From: JANQHO01 sp965218075
GTDB taxonomy: Bacteria; Bacteroidota; Bacteroidia; Flavobacteriales; Schleiferiaceae
Assembly (NCBI GenBank): GCA_965218075.1
Contig: CBDCJZ010000003.1
Location: 682,001 to 746,000 of the forward strand
DNA length: 64,000 bases
Reading direction: 5' to 3'
Shown here: in pieces, positions 55,707 through 64,000 of the stretch
Position numbering within the stretch: position 1 is the first letter of the stretch
Layout: each line of letters starts with the position of its first letter
Position numbers and translations under genes: made by a program
Notes under the pieces: generated by a model
Database searches by the model: none
What the model was told of the DNA's origin: nothing
The model's input: only the letters and a program-made list of their open reading frames with translations

Positions 55707-55844
55707 CAGCTAATTGTCAAGAAAAATTTCTACTGCCATCTGAAAGAATGCGGATTTCAATTCAACCACCAGCATATAATAAACTTATATTTTAGGAGGT
55801 TGATTTATTCAAGTCAAATAATTCAGTAGATGCTACATAAACAA

Positions 55845-57230
55845 ATGGAATACAGAATAGAGAAAGATACCATGGGCAAAGTTAAGGTTTCAATAGATAA
55901 ATATTGGGGAGCCCAAACAGAACGCAGTCGGAATAATTTTAAAATAGGACCAGAGGCTAGTATGCCACTGGAGGTTATTTATGGCTTTGCCTACCTCAAA
56001 AAAGCTGCTGCTCATGCCAATAATCAACTAGGCATTTTATCTGATGAAAAGAAAGAGTCGATTTTTACTGTTTGTGACGAAATATTACAGGGAATACACG
56101 ATGATCAATTTCCATTAGTAATATGGCAAACTGGTTCAGGGACTCAAAGTAATATGAATTGCAATGAAGTGATAGCTAATAGGGCACATGTACTTAAAGG
56201 AAATAAATTGGGCGAAGGAAAAAGATTAATTCATCCCAATGATGATGTGAATAAAAGTCAGTCATCTAATGATACCTTCCCTACAGCAATGCACATAGCC
56301 ATTTATAAAATGATAGTGGAGATCACCATTCCGGGGATAGAAAAATTGCACGATACTCTTAAAAAAAAGTCAGAAAAATTCTCGAAAGTGATTAAAATCG
56401 GCCGTACTCACCTGATGGATGCCACCCCACTTACCTTAGGTCAGGAATTCAGCGGTTACGTTTCTCAGCTGAATCATGGAGTAAAAGCTTTGAGAAATAC
56501 TTTAAACCACCTTTCAGAACTGGCTTTAGGTGGAACTGCTGTAGGAACCGGTATCAATACTCCCAAAGGCTATACTAAACTGGTAACTCAAAAAATAGCT
56601 GATTTTACTCAATTACCCTTCTGTTCCGCTAAAAATAAATTTGAAGCCTTAGCTGCCCACGATGCTCTAGTGGAAACCCACGGAGCTTTAAAACAACTGG
56701 CGGTATCATTAATGAAAATTGCCAACGATATTCGCTTGTTAGCCTCAGGACCGCGCAGCGGTATCAGCGAAATTATTATTCCTGTTAATGAACCGGGCTC
56801 TTCTATTATGCCCGGCAAGGTTAACCCTACTCAATGCGAGGCTATGACTATGGTTTGTGCTCAGATGATAGGTAATGATACCACCCTATCAGTAAGCGGT
56901 AGTGGGGGTCACTATGAGTTGAATGTATTCAAACCAGTGATGGCTTATAATGTGCTGCAATCTGCTCGTTTACTCGGAGATTCCTGCATGAGCTTTAACG
57001 ATTATTGTGTCGTAGGTATTGAACCCAATAAGGAAGTCATTAAACGGCACCTGGATAATTCCCTTATGTTGGTAACTGCACTTAATACCAAGATCGGTTA
57101 TGAAAAAGCAGCTAAAATCGCTAAAGTTGCTCATGAAAATGGTACTACCTTAAAAGAAGAGGCAGTTAAACTGGGTTATCTCACGACAGAGCAGTTTGAT
57201 GAGTGGGTTAGACCAGAAAATATGGTATGA
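55845..57230 (+). CDS. fumC: Class II fumarate hydratase
   Basis: The enzyme interconverts fumarate and malate in the TCA cycle. It has 461 residues from the ATG at 55845 (MEYRIEKDTMG), the usual class II start; an ATG five codons upstream is possible. Substrate-site segments TGSGTQSNMN and IGRTHLMDATPLT are present, as is the superfamily signature GSSIMPGKVNP near residue 320. The iron-sulfur class I enzyme is unrelated. It stands alone between long spacers. Confidence 0.95.
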   Translation: MEYRIEKDTMGKVKVSIDKYWGAQTERSRNNFKIGPEASMPLEVIYGFAYLKKAAAHANNQLGILSDEKKESIFTVCDEILQGIHDDQFPLVIWQTGSGTQSNMNCNEVIANRAHVLKGNKLGEGKRLIHPNDDVNKSQSSNDTFPTAMHIAIYKMIVEITIPGIEKLHDTLKKKSEKFSKVIKIGRTHLMDATPLTLGQEFSGYVSQLNHGVKALRNTLNHLSELALGGTAVGTGINTPKGYTKLVTQKIADFTQLPFCSAKNKFEALAAHDALVETHGALKQLAVSLMKIANDIRLLASGPRSGISEIIIPVNEPGSSIMPGKVNPTQCEAMTMVCAQMIGNDTTLSVSGSGGHYELNVFKPVMAYNVLQSARLLGDSCMSFNDYCVVGIEPNKEVIKRHLDNSLMLVTALNTKIGYEKAAKIAKVAHENGTTLKEEAVKLGYLTTEQFDEWVRPENMV

Positions 57231-57292
57231 AAACTATAAATTCCAAACACTCTCCCTATACTTGATAAGTAACTACACACAACAACACTTTA

Positions 57293-58416
57293 GTAAAGGA
57301 ATTTTTTCGGTTGTTTCTAATTGTTTTATCATTAATTTCAATTGCTCAAAAAACCGATTCAATTGCTTAAAGAACTGATCGAAATTTTATTAATGTAGCA
57401 TTTAACTTTAGTCAGATACTAAAGCATGCCGAAAATATTGTGGCTTTAGCAGAGATTAAAGCTAGTTCGATCTATCTAGATTATGGCATACGACCTAACC
57501 AGCTATTTAAAGGGGGATAGTTACAATAACCCTTATTATTAGGATTAACCTTTTTCTACAATAGTTTTGCTAGCGAATCAATAGGACAAGCAAGAGAGAT
57601 ATTCACATTTTTTGGTAATACATATCATCTTAAGAGAAGCCATTTTTTCTCAGTCACCATAATTGGCTCGGGTTTAACTTAAGTAGCTGATGTGTTTGAT
57701 ATTGAAAACAATGATATAAATCAAGCGGTTAGTACCTATTTCAATTTAGGAGTGGACATCACAGGTTAGGCCTTAGGTTTTCGCTTCTTCACCTTTCCAA
57801 TATGAGTTTTTACAAACTTAACTATGGTATTAATATATGGGACCTTAATGTAGGCATTACCTATCGATTTAAAGAAAATGATATAGCTAAATTTGAAGAA
57901 GTATTAGTAAAGAAGAAAGAGTTTGTCATTTTGTACAATGCAAGAACCCGTCAAATAGCTTATAACCACCCCTATCTCTTTGTTCATAGATATAAGCCTT
58001 TGAATACAATAGAAAATTATCCCCAATATTGAACTCGGGGCTGGACTGGACTGTGATGGATGATGAAATTTCCTATGAATTCAAAAAATACTGCCTTGAA
58101 GTTGAGATGCAGAATAATGAAACTCTAGGCAGAATTCAATCCCTTACCAGCAGGCCTTATATTAGTTTTGAGCTTTTCTTTAATCGATTATCAGTTGTCG
58201 GACAGAGCGGATATTACTTTTTTCATCCAGATCTCCAAAAACATGAAAACATCTAGCATTTATCAAAATTTTATTAGATATAACAATAAACATTATGTTT
58301 TCAATAGATTGGGTTTACGTTATCGTTTTCAAAATCACTGGTTTGTAAATTTAACTGGCAAAACGCACTTATTCAAAATCGAGTTTATGGAGCTAGGGGT
58401 AGGAGTCTATATTTAA
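57293..58416 (+). pseudogene. Decayed lipid A deacylase-like (acyloxyacyl hydrolase/PagL) outer-membrane gene
   Basis: No frame is open throughout, but translated pieces line up in order as one barrel protein: a signal peptide ending SLISIAQ (about 57320-57345), FNFSQILKHAENI, KRSHFFSVTIIGSGL, a stretch with VFDIENNDINQAVS, then LNYGINIWDLNVGITYRF (57817-57870), a second half from 58029, and a last strand ELGVGVYI at 58413. This order resembles the PagL-like lipid A deacylases of Bacteroidota, which remove an acyl chain from lipid A in the outer membrane. At least three frame changes and several in-frame stops separate the pieces. The expected catalytic His-Ser region before LNYGIN is not recognisable. 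Identification is by pattern memory. Confidence 0.55.
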
Positions 58417-58523
58417 CTCATGTAAGGATTTCTAGTGTTAATCATATCAGTCCTGTATAGCCTTCTATAAAGAAGTTTAGACAACGAGTCAATAGCTATT
58501 ATATATTTATTAGGCACACAACT

Positions 58524-58531
58524 TAATTTTG
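58524..58531 (+). promoter_or_regulatory. Candidate -7 box of the acyl-CoA synthetase gene
   Basis: TAATTTTG matches TAnnTTTG. No good TTG lies 17-23 bp upstream. If used, transcription would begin near 58538, which excludes the TTG at 58529 as a start and favours ATG 58553 or 58571. Confidence 0.35.
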
Positions 58532-58570
58532 CCTAATTTCAATTACATTAGCATGCTAGTTTTAAATTTT

Positions 58571-60346
58571 ATGGATAATCTACCTGTCTCAAGGCTATTT
58601 GATATACCCCAGTATCAATTGAAAAACAGCCCTTTGCTTGATGCACTTACTACTAAAGTAAATGGAGAGTGGAAAAAAGTTTCTACCAATGAGTTTGTAT
58701 CGGAAAGTAAAAAAATAGGACAGGCTTTAATTGAAATGGGAGTAGAACGTCATGATAAAATTGTCTTGATATCTTCTACCAATCGTTATGAATGGAATAT
58801 TCTAGATATTGGAATATTGCAAGCCGGAGCTATTAATGTGCCTGTTTACCCTACTATTTCAAAAGAAGATTACAAATATATTTTTAATGATTGCAAAGTA
58901 AAATATTGCTTTGTATCAGATATTGAGTTGTATCACAAAGTAAATTCTATCATCACTGAAGTAAAAAGTCTAAAAGATATCTTCATTTTTGATGAGGAAG
59001 AAAATGCAAAAAACTGGCGTGAAGTCTTAAAGCTAGGAGAAAAAGCCAAACACGAAGCTGCGTTGAACAAACGTATGGCCGCCGTTAATAAGCATGATAT
59101 GGCTACTCTGATATATACTTCCGGTACTACTGGAACTCCTAAAGGAGTGATGCTCTCGCATGATAATATAGTAAGCAATGTTTTAAATTGCCAAGACCGC
59201 ATTTCTGCAGTAACCATAGGAAAAGCTCTTAGCTTTTTGCCGATGTGTCACGTTTTTGAAAGAATGCTGATCTATTTTTATCTCTACAATGGCATTTCCA
59301 TTTACTTTGCCAAATCTATTGACGAAATCGGTGATAATATTCGTGAAATAAAGCCGGACATATTTAGCGCAGTACCAAGGTTATTGGAAAAAGTTTACGA
59401 TAAGATTATCAGTAAGGGAGTTGAGCTCACCGGAATCAAGAAAAGCCTTTTTTTCTGGGCAGTGAAGTTGGGAGAAAAATTTAATCATCTAGGAAAAAGT
59501 ACCTGGTATAAATTCCAGTTGTCCATTGCCCGTAAGCTTATTTTTAGCAAGTGGAAGGAGGGTCTAGGGGGTAATATAAAAACTATCGTGTCTGGCGGAG
59601 CAGCTCTTAACCCCCGCCTTAACCGAGTATTTTCTGCTGCAGGTCTGAATATCCAAGAAGGTTATGGTTTAACAGAAACTTCTCCTGTAATTGCCGTAAA
59701 TGGCCCTGATATAGCTCGCAAACGTATCGGTACGGTTGGTATGCCTATTTGTAATGTGGAGGTTAAAATAGCGGAAGATGGGGAAATCCTCTGTAAAGGA
59801 CCCAACATTATGTTGGGCTATTATGAAAAACCTGAAAAAACTTCTGAAGTAATTGATAGCCAAGGCTGGTTTCATACTGGTGATATAGGTGAAATGGAAG
59901 GAGGTAAATTCTTAAAAATAACCGATCGCAAAAAAGAAATATTCAAAACATCTGGTGGTAAGTATGTGGCCCCCCAGATTATGGAAAATAAACTTAAAGA
60001 ATCCCGCTTTATAGAACAGATTATGGTTGTTGGAGAAGGGGAGAAACATCCAGCAGCTTTAGTACAACCTGATTTTGAATTTTTGCGTTCTTGGTGCAAA
60101 CGCAAAAACATATCTTATACCACCAATGAAAAGATGATAAATAATGAGCAGATTAAAGAACAGATAATACAGGATATTGAAGAGAAAAATGCTGACTTTG
60201 GGAAATGGGAACAGGTTAAAAAGATGGAGTTAACCCCCGACGTATGGAGTGTTGATGCCGGTCACTTGACGCCTAAGTTAAGTCTTAAGCGAAGAAATAT
60301 TATTAAAATATATCAAACTCTATATGATAAAATCTATCGAGATTAA
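58571..60346 (+). CDS. Long-chain fatty acid-CoA ligase (AMP-forming)
   Basis: The enzyme activates fatty acids to acyl-CoA with ATP, through an acyl-adenylate, at the inner face of the membrane. It has 591 residues from MDNLPVSRLF. Adenylate-forming motifs are in order: IYTSGTTGTPKGVMLSH (~180), GYGLTETSPVI, GWFHTGDIGEM and DRKKEIFKTSGGKYVAP. Length and motif set fit the FadD15/FAA1-like long-chain group common in Bacteroidota. The downstream genes for the next beta-oxidation steps support a role in fatty-acid breakdown, although supply to phospholipid synthesis is possible. Confidence 0.93.
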   Translation: MDNLPVSRLFDIPQYQLKNSPLLDALTTKVNGEWKKVSTNEFVSESKKIGQALIEMGVERHDKIVLISSTNRYEWNILDIGILQAGAINVPVYPTISKEDYKYIFNDCKVKYCFVSDIELYHKVNSIITEVKSLKDIFIFDEEENAKNWREVLKLGEKAKHEAALNKRMAAVNKHDMATLIYTSGTTGTPKGVMLSHDNIVSNVLNCQDRISAVTIGKALSFLPMCHVFERMLIYFYLYNGISIYFAKSIDEIGDNIREIKPDIFSAVPRLLEKVYDKIISKGVELTGIKKSLFFWAVKLGEKFNHLGKSTWYKFQLSIARKLIFSKWKEGLGGNIKTIVSGGAALNPRLNRVFSAAGLNIQEGYGLTETSPVIAVNGPDIARKRIGTVGMPICNVEVKIAEDGEILCKGPNIMLGYYEKPEKTSEVIDSQGWFHTGDIGEMEGGKFLKITDRKKEIFKTSGGKYVAPQIMENKLKESRFIEQIMVVGEGEKHPAALVQPDFEFLRSWCKRKNISYTTNEKMINNEQIKEQIIQDIEEKNADFGKWEQVKKMELTPDVWSVDAGHLTPKLSLKRRNIIKIYQTLYDKIYRD

Positions 60347-60417
60347 TCCTGCTGTTTGATTAATTCTTCTACCTGCCCTTTTATCCTTTTTAGAGGAACT
60401 ACTCAAGGCAAAAGTAG

Positions 60418-60437
60418 AAAAGTCTAAAGACTTTTTT
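60418..60437 (+). terminator. Hairpin with T run after the acyl-CoA synthetase gene
   Basis: AAAAGTC and GACTTTT pair around the loop TAAA, and two further T follow. The position, 70 bp after the stop and 60 bp before the next gene, suits an intrinsic terminator, though the stem is weak. Confidence 0.4.
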
Positions 60438-60497
60438 GATGTAATTAGTCTTACTCTAATAATATGATTTCTAATCCTAAAATAAACCTCACCTCAC

Positions 60498-62903
60498 ATG
60501 AAACGAAATATTCGTAAAGCCACTGTTTTGGGTTCAGGCATAATGGGTTCACAAATAGCCTGTCATTTGGCCAATGTAGGAGTTAGAGTTTTGTTACTCG
60601 ATATACCTCCTAAACAGCTTAATGACAAAGAAAAGAAAGCTGGGCTTAAGCTTAATGATAAAAGTGTTTGCAACCGTATAGTAAATGAAAATTTACAGAA
60701 AGCGGTAAAAATGAATCCTGCCCCACTCTACGACCAAAGCTTTGCGGGCCGTATTGATACGGGAAATTTTAACGATAACCTTGTAGATATTAAAGATAGC
60801 GATTGGATAATTGAAGTAGTAGTAGAAAGACTGGATATTAAACAAAGTCTGTTTGGTAAAGTGGAAAAATTCCGAAAAAAAGGCACGCTAATTACCTCTA
60901 ACACTTCCGGTATTCCCATTAATCTTATGCTTTGGGAGCGCAGTGATGATTTCAAAGAAAACTTTTGCGGGACTCATTTTTTTAATCCCCCTCGCTATTT
61001 AGAATTACTGGAAATTATCCCAACCCAATACACCAAACCAGAGGTGGTAGGCTTTTTCATGGAGTATGGTAATCTTTATTTAGGAAAAACCACTGTTTTA
61101 TGTAAAGACACACCAGCTTTTATTGCTAACCGAGTTGGAATTTTCGGAATTATGGATTTATTCCAAAAAATGATCGAACTGGACTTAAATATAGAAGAGA
61201 TAGATAAGCTCACTGGGCCAGTAATAGGTCGTCCTAAATCGGCTACTTTCCGCACCGCTGATATAGTGGGTTTAGATACCTTAATTCACGTTGCTAATGG
61301 GCTAAGTCAGACCTTGAAAAATGATGAGCGAAAAGAAGTATTTGAGCTACCCTCTTTCATACAAAAGATGCAGGAAAATAACTGGCTGGGATCTAAGTCA
61401 GGACAAGGTTTTTATAAAAAAGTGATAGGAAGAAATGGCAGGTCAGAAATTCTTTCTATCAATTTGAAAACTATGGATTATACTCCGCAGAAAAAATCGA
61501 AGCTCTCTACACTTGAGCTCACTAAAACTATCGATAATGTAAAAGATCGATTTAAAGTTCTGGTAAGTGGTACAGACAAAGCCGGAGAATTTTACCGTAA
61601 GATTTTTGCCTCCCTTTTTGCTTACGTTTCTAATCGTATTCCCGAAATATCAGATGAGCTTTTCAGGATTGATGAAAGTATGCAAGCCGGTTTTGGCTGG
61701 AAGCATGGACCCTTTGAGATATGGGACGCTATTGGTGTGAAAAAAGGACTCAAACTCATTGATGAAGAAGGGCTTAAAGCGGCTAACTGGGTTAAAGAAA
61801 TGTTAAGCTCTGATCAAAAATCCTTTTACGAAATAAAAAGAGAAACTCGGCAATATTATTCTATTCCTCACAAAGCAGGGAAGGCTATTTCTGGAATTCA
61901 AGAACTTATAGTATTAGATTATATTCGCCCAACTAAAACCGTATGGAGAAACAGTGAATCTTCAGTAGTAGATTTGGGAGACGGCATCCTCAATATTGAG
62001 TTCCATTCTAAAATGAACACCTTAGGAAATGAGGCTTTAGCTGGTATCAACAAGGGGATTGAGTTAGCTGAAAAAGATTATCGTGGAGTAGTAATTGGCA
62101 ATCAAGGCGATAATTTTTCGGCTGGTGCCAACTTAGCTATGGTCTTTATCATGGCCACTGAGCAAGAATGGGATGAGCTCAACTTTGCTATAAAGTACTT
62201 TCAAAACACTATAATGAAAGTACGCTACTCTTCTATTCCGGTCGTGGTAGCTCCGTATGGCATGGCTTTGGGAGGGGGTTGCGAGATCGCACTTCATGCA
62301 GATGCAATTCAGTGTGCTGCCGAGACCTACACCGGTCTGGTAGAATTTGCAGTGGGATTAATTCCCGGAGGCGGAGGGACTAAGGAGTTAGTTCGAAAAG
62401 CTTCTCAACGTTATGTAAAAGACGATATTGAAGTGAATGCTTATCGGGAAAATCTTCTGATGATCAGTCAGGGGAAAGTGTCGAATTCTGCTGTAGAAGC
62501 ATTTAATATGGATATTTTTTTAAAAGCTCGTGATCAAATATCCATGAATAAGCACAGATTGATAACCGATGCCAAGAATAGAGCAATTGTTTTAGCAGAA
62601 ACTGGTTACCAAATGCCGATAAAGGAGAAAGACATCAAAGTGTTAGGCAAGCAAGCTCTTGGAATATTTGAAGTTGGATCCCATCAAATGCTGGAAGGAG
62701 GATATATTTCAGAATATGAAAAGAAAGTGGTAATGAAACTGGGTTGGATTATGGCTGGTGGAGATTTGAGCGAAGCTAATTACGTTTCAGAGCAATATCT
62801 TCTGGATTTAGAACGTGAAGTTTTCCTGAGCCTTTGTGGTGAAAAGAAAACTTTGGAAAGAATCCAAGCCATGCTAAAAACGGGTAAACCTTTGAGAAAT
62901 TGA
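60498..62903 (+). CDS. 3-hydroxyacyl-CoA dehydrogenase / enoyl-CoA hydratase fusion
   Basis: This is a bifunctional beta-oxidation enzyme of 801 residues with the dehydrogenase first and the hydratase last, the reverse of E. coli FadB/FadJ and the usual order in this Bacteroidota family. The NAD-binding loop is GSGIMGS (12-18); CGTHFFNPPRYLELLEII and NTSGIPI mark the dehydrogenase active site. The crotonase part begins near 490 with the oxyanion segments NFSAGANLAM and GMALGGGCEIALHAD, followed by GLIPGGGGTKEL. It hydrates trans-2-enoyl-CoA and oxidises the 3-hydroxyacyl-CoA with NAD+. The thiolase gene follows after 36 bp. Confidence 0.95.
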   Translation: MKRNIRKATVLGSGIMGSQIACHLANVGVRVLLLDIPPKQLNDKEKKAGLKLNDKSVCNRIVNENLQKAVKMNPAPLYDQSFAGRIDTGNFNDNLVDIKDSDWIIEVVVERLDIKQSLFGKVEKFRKKGTLITSNTSGIPINLMLWERSDDFKENFCGTHFFNPPRYLELLEIIPTQYTKPEVVGFFMEYGNLYLGKTTVLCKDTPAFIANRVGIFGIMDLFQKMIELDLNIEEIDKLTGPVIGRPKSATFRTADIVGLDTLIHVANGLSQTLKNDERKEVFELPSFIQKMQENNWLGSKSGQGFYKKVIGRNGRSEILSINLKTMDYTPQKKSKLSTLELTKTIDNVKDRFKVLVSGTDKAGEFYRKIFASLFAYVSNRIPEISDELFRIDESMQAGFGWKHGPFEIWDAIGVKKGLKLIDEEGLKAANWVKEMLSSDQKSFYEIKRETRQYYSIPHKAGKAISGIQELIVLDYIRPTKTVWRNSESSVVDLGDGILNIEFHSKMNTLGNEALAGINKGIELAEKDYRGVVIGNQGDNFSAGANLAMVFIMATEQEWDELNFAIKYFQNTIMKVRYSSIPVVVAPYGMALGGGCEIALHADAIQCAAETYTGLVEFAVGLIPGGGGTKELVRKASQRYVKDDIEVNAYRENLLMISQGKVSNSAVEAFNMDIFLKARDQISMNKHRLITDAKNRAIVLAETGYQMPIKEKDIKVLGKQALGIFEVGSHQMLEGGYISEYEKKVVMKLGWIMAGGDLSEANYVSEQYLLDLEREVFLSLCGEKKTLERIQAMLKTGKPLRN

Positions 62904-62939
62904 TAAAGTAGCTTATTTAACCGACAGATAATAAAAATC

Positions 62940-64000
62940 ATGAATGCATATATAGTAGCAGCAAAAAGAACGGCCATAAGCAAAGCCCCCAACGGCAAGT
63001 TTCGTTTCATGAGACCTGATACTTTAGCTGCTCGGCTTATCCGAGAAATGATGAAGGAAATACCTAGTCTTGAAAAAGACCGGATAGACGATCTACTCGT
63101 AGGTAATGCCATGCCTGAAGCCGAGCAGGGTTTAAATATTGCCCGGATGATTTCTCTTATGGGACTTGATACTGTAAAAGTGCCAGGAGTAACAGTGAAT
63201 CGTTATTGTGCGAGCGGGCTGGAAACCATAGCTATTGCTTCGGCAAAAATCCATGCAGGCATTGCGAATTGTATAATAGCTGGGGGAGTGGAAAGCATGA
63301 GTTATATTCCCATGGGAGGTTACAAAGTGGTACCCAATCATGGACTCACTCAACATCACGCAGATTATTACAATAACATGGGGCTTACCGCAGAGGCGGT
63401 GGCCAAAAAATATAAAGTAAGTCGCGAAGCTCAAGATGAATTTGGTTATCAATCTCATCAAAAAGCGCTAAAAGCTATCAGAAATAGAAATTTCATAGAC
63501 GAAATTGTACCCATTGAGATTGAAGAAGTATATCTGGATGAGAAAGAAAAAAGACGGAAAAGAACCTATATCATAGACACCGATGAGGGTCCCCGAGCTG
63601 ACACTTCTCTCGAAAAAATGAAAAAGCTACGTCCAGTTTTTGCCATCAAAGGTTCTGTTACGGCGGGTAATTCCTCTCAAACTTCAGATGGTGCTGCCTT
63701 TGTGGCTCTTATGAGTGAGAAAATGTTAAAGGAGTTAAACTTGGAACCTATTGCCCGCCTGATAACTTACCAATTAGCAGGGGTGGAACCTCGAATTATG
63801 GGCATCGGGCCTATAAATGCTGTGTCCAAAGCATTGAGAAATGTCGGGATGAAGCTGTCCGATATAGGTCTTATTGAATTGAATGAGGCTTTTGCTTCAC
63901 AAGTTTTGGCAGTAAAGAGAGAATTAGAAATCAATCCAAACATTTTGAACGTGAACGGAGGAGCTATAGCTATGGGACATCCGCTTGGATGTACAGGCGC
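62940..64000 (+). CDS. Acetyl-CoA acyltransferase (thiolase), 3' end beyond window
   Basis: The reading frame starts at ATG 62940 (MNAYIVAAKRTAISKAP) and is open to the window edge, giving 353 residues of an expected ~390. The acyl-accepting cysteine is Cys90 in VNRYCASGLE. The segment GGVESMSYIPMGGYK and the late motif NVNGGAIAMGHPLGCTGA, with the catalytic His, are present; the second catalytic Cys lies outside the window. It cleaves 3-ketoacyl-CoA with CoA, completing the cycle of the preceding fusion enzyme, with which it is very likely co-transcribed. Confidence 0.95.
   Translation, partial: MNAYIVAAKRTAISKAPNGKFRFMRPDTLAARLIREMMKEIPSLEKDRIDDLLVGNAMPEAEQGLNIARMISLMGLDTVKVPGVTVNRYCASGLETIAIASAKIHAGIANCIIAGGVESMSYIPMGGYKVVPNHGLTQHHADYYNNMGLTAEAVAKKYKVSREAQDEFGYQSHQKALKAIRNRNFIDEIVPIEIEEVYLDEKEKRRKRTYIIDTDEGPRADTSLEKMKKLRPVFAIKGSVTAGNSSQTSDGAAFVALMSEKMLKELNLEPIARLITYQLAGVEPRIMGIGPINAVSKALRNVGMKLSDIGLIELNEAFASQVLAVKRELEINPNILNVNGGAIAMGHPLGCTG

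Larger units (their letters stand above)
55106..55844. other. Long spacer between amtB and fumarase gene
   Basis: About 740 bp without a reading frame that I can support. It holds the 12-bp tandem repeat at 55363-55432 and the 20-bp palindrome at 55687-55706. A stretch near 55620-55680 can be read as FEAKFQEIAKEIIPNLT and could be a gene relic, but the frame closes quickly. Confidence 0.5.

Noticed and set aside
57196..57378. 60-codon reading frame overlapping the end of fumC
   Set aside because: It starts inside fumC in another frame and shows no domain, promoter or similarity.

Overview
The window comes from a member of the Bacteroidota. The evidence is the type A C-terminal sorting domain of the type IX secretion system (T9SS) on five giant proteins and two gene remnants, promoter-like elements of the TTG / TAnnTTTG type, a type III glutamine synthetase, a TonB-dependent receptor and a two-component propeller sensor. 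All genes read on the + strand. I saw no rRNA, tRNA, CRISPR array or complete insertion sequence. Genus and order cannot be fixed from what is visible.

Region 1 (1-34970) is an array of giant paralogous surface-protein genes: one 3' end cut by the window edge and five complete genes of 1727 to 2401 codons. Each has a signal peptide, a conserved N-terminal globular domain, a CARDB-like domain, a right-handed beta-helix, alternating FN3 and MAM-like domains (1 to 3 MAM-like, 7 to 10 FN3) and the T9SS tail. The genes are separated by near-identical spacers of 270 to 292 bp. Each spacer holds a 3' hairpin, a promoter candidate with invariant 19-bp spacing and a leader hairpin followed by a T run. 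The signal peptide of every complete gene is encoded by a tandem 11-bp repeat. Because 11 is not a multiple of 3, gain or loss of one unit shifts the frame and truncates the protein. This looks like a phase-variable, recombining family of adhesin-like proteins and is the most interesting system in the window.

Region 2 (34971-39283) is a tandem duplication of about 2.5 kb. It carries the 3' end of a giant gene, an outer-membrane beta-barrel gene and the 5' end of a WD40 gene. It has left two intact but diverged barrel paralogues, a truncated WD40 pseudogene, a frameshifted FN3/T9SS fragment, and a GC-rich palindromic insertion in only one copy.

Region 3 (39284-50438) is a compact eight-gene unit: membrane-anchored WD40 protein, TonB-dependent receptor, GNAT-like protein, propeller sensor kinase lacking its phospho-acceptor histidine, soluble histidine kinase with that histidine, receiver-PP2C phosphatase, RsbW-like ATPase/kinase and STAS anti-anti-sigma protein. 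It reads as envelope sensing coupled to a phosphorylation-controlled partner switch. No sigma factor gene is present.

Region 4 (50439-64000) is mostly housekeeping: a GPP34-family protein, glnN-amtB for ammonium uptake and assimilation, class II fumarase, a decayed lipid A deacylase-like gene, and a fatty-acid degradation set (acyl-CoA synthetase, 3-hydroxyacyl-CoA dehydrogenase/enoyl-CoA hydratase fusion, and a thiolase cut by the window edge).
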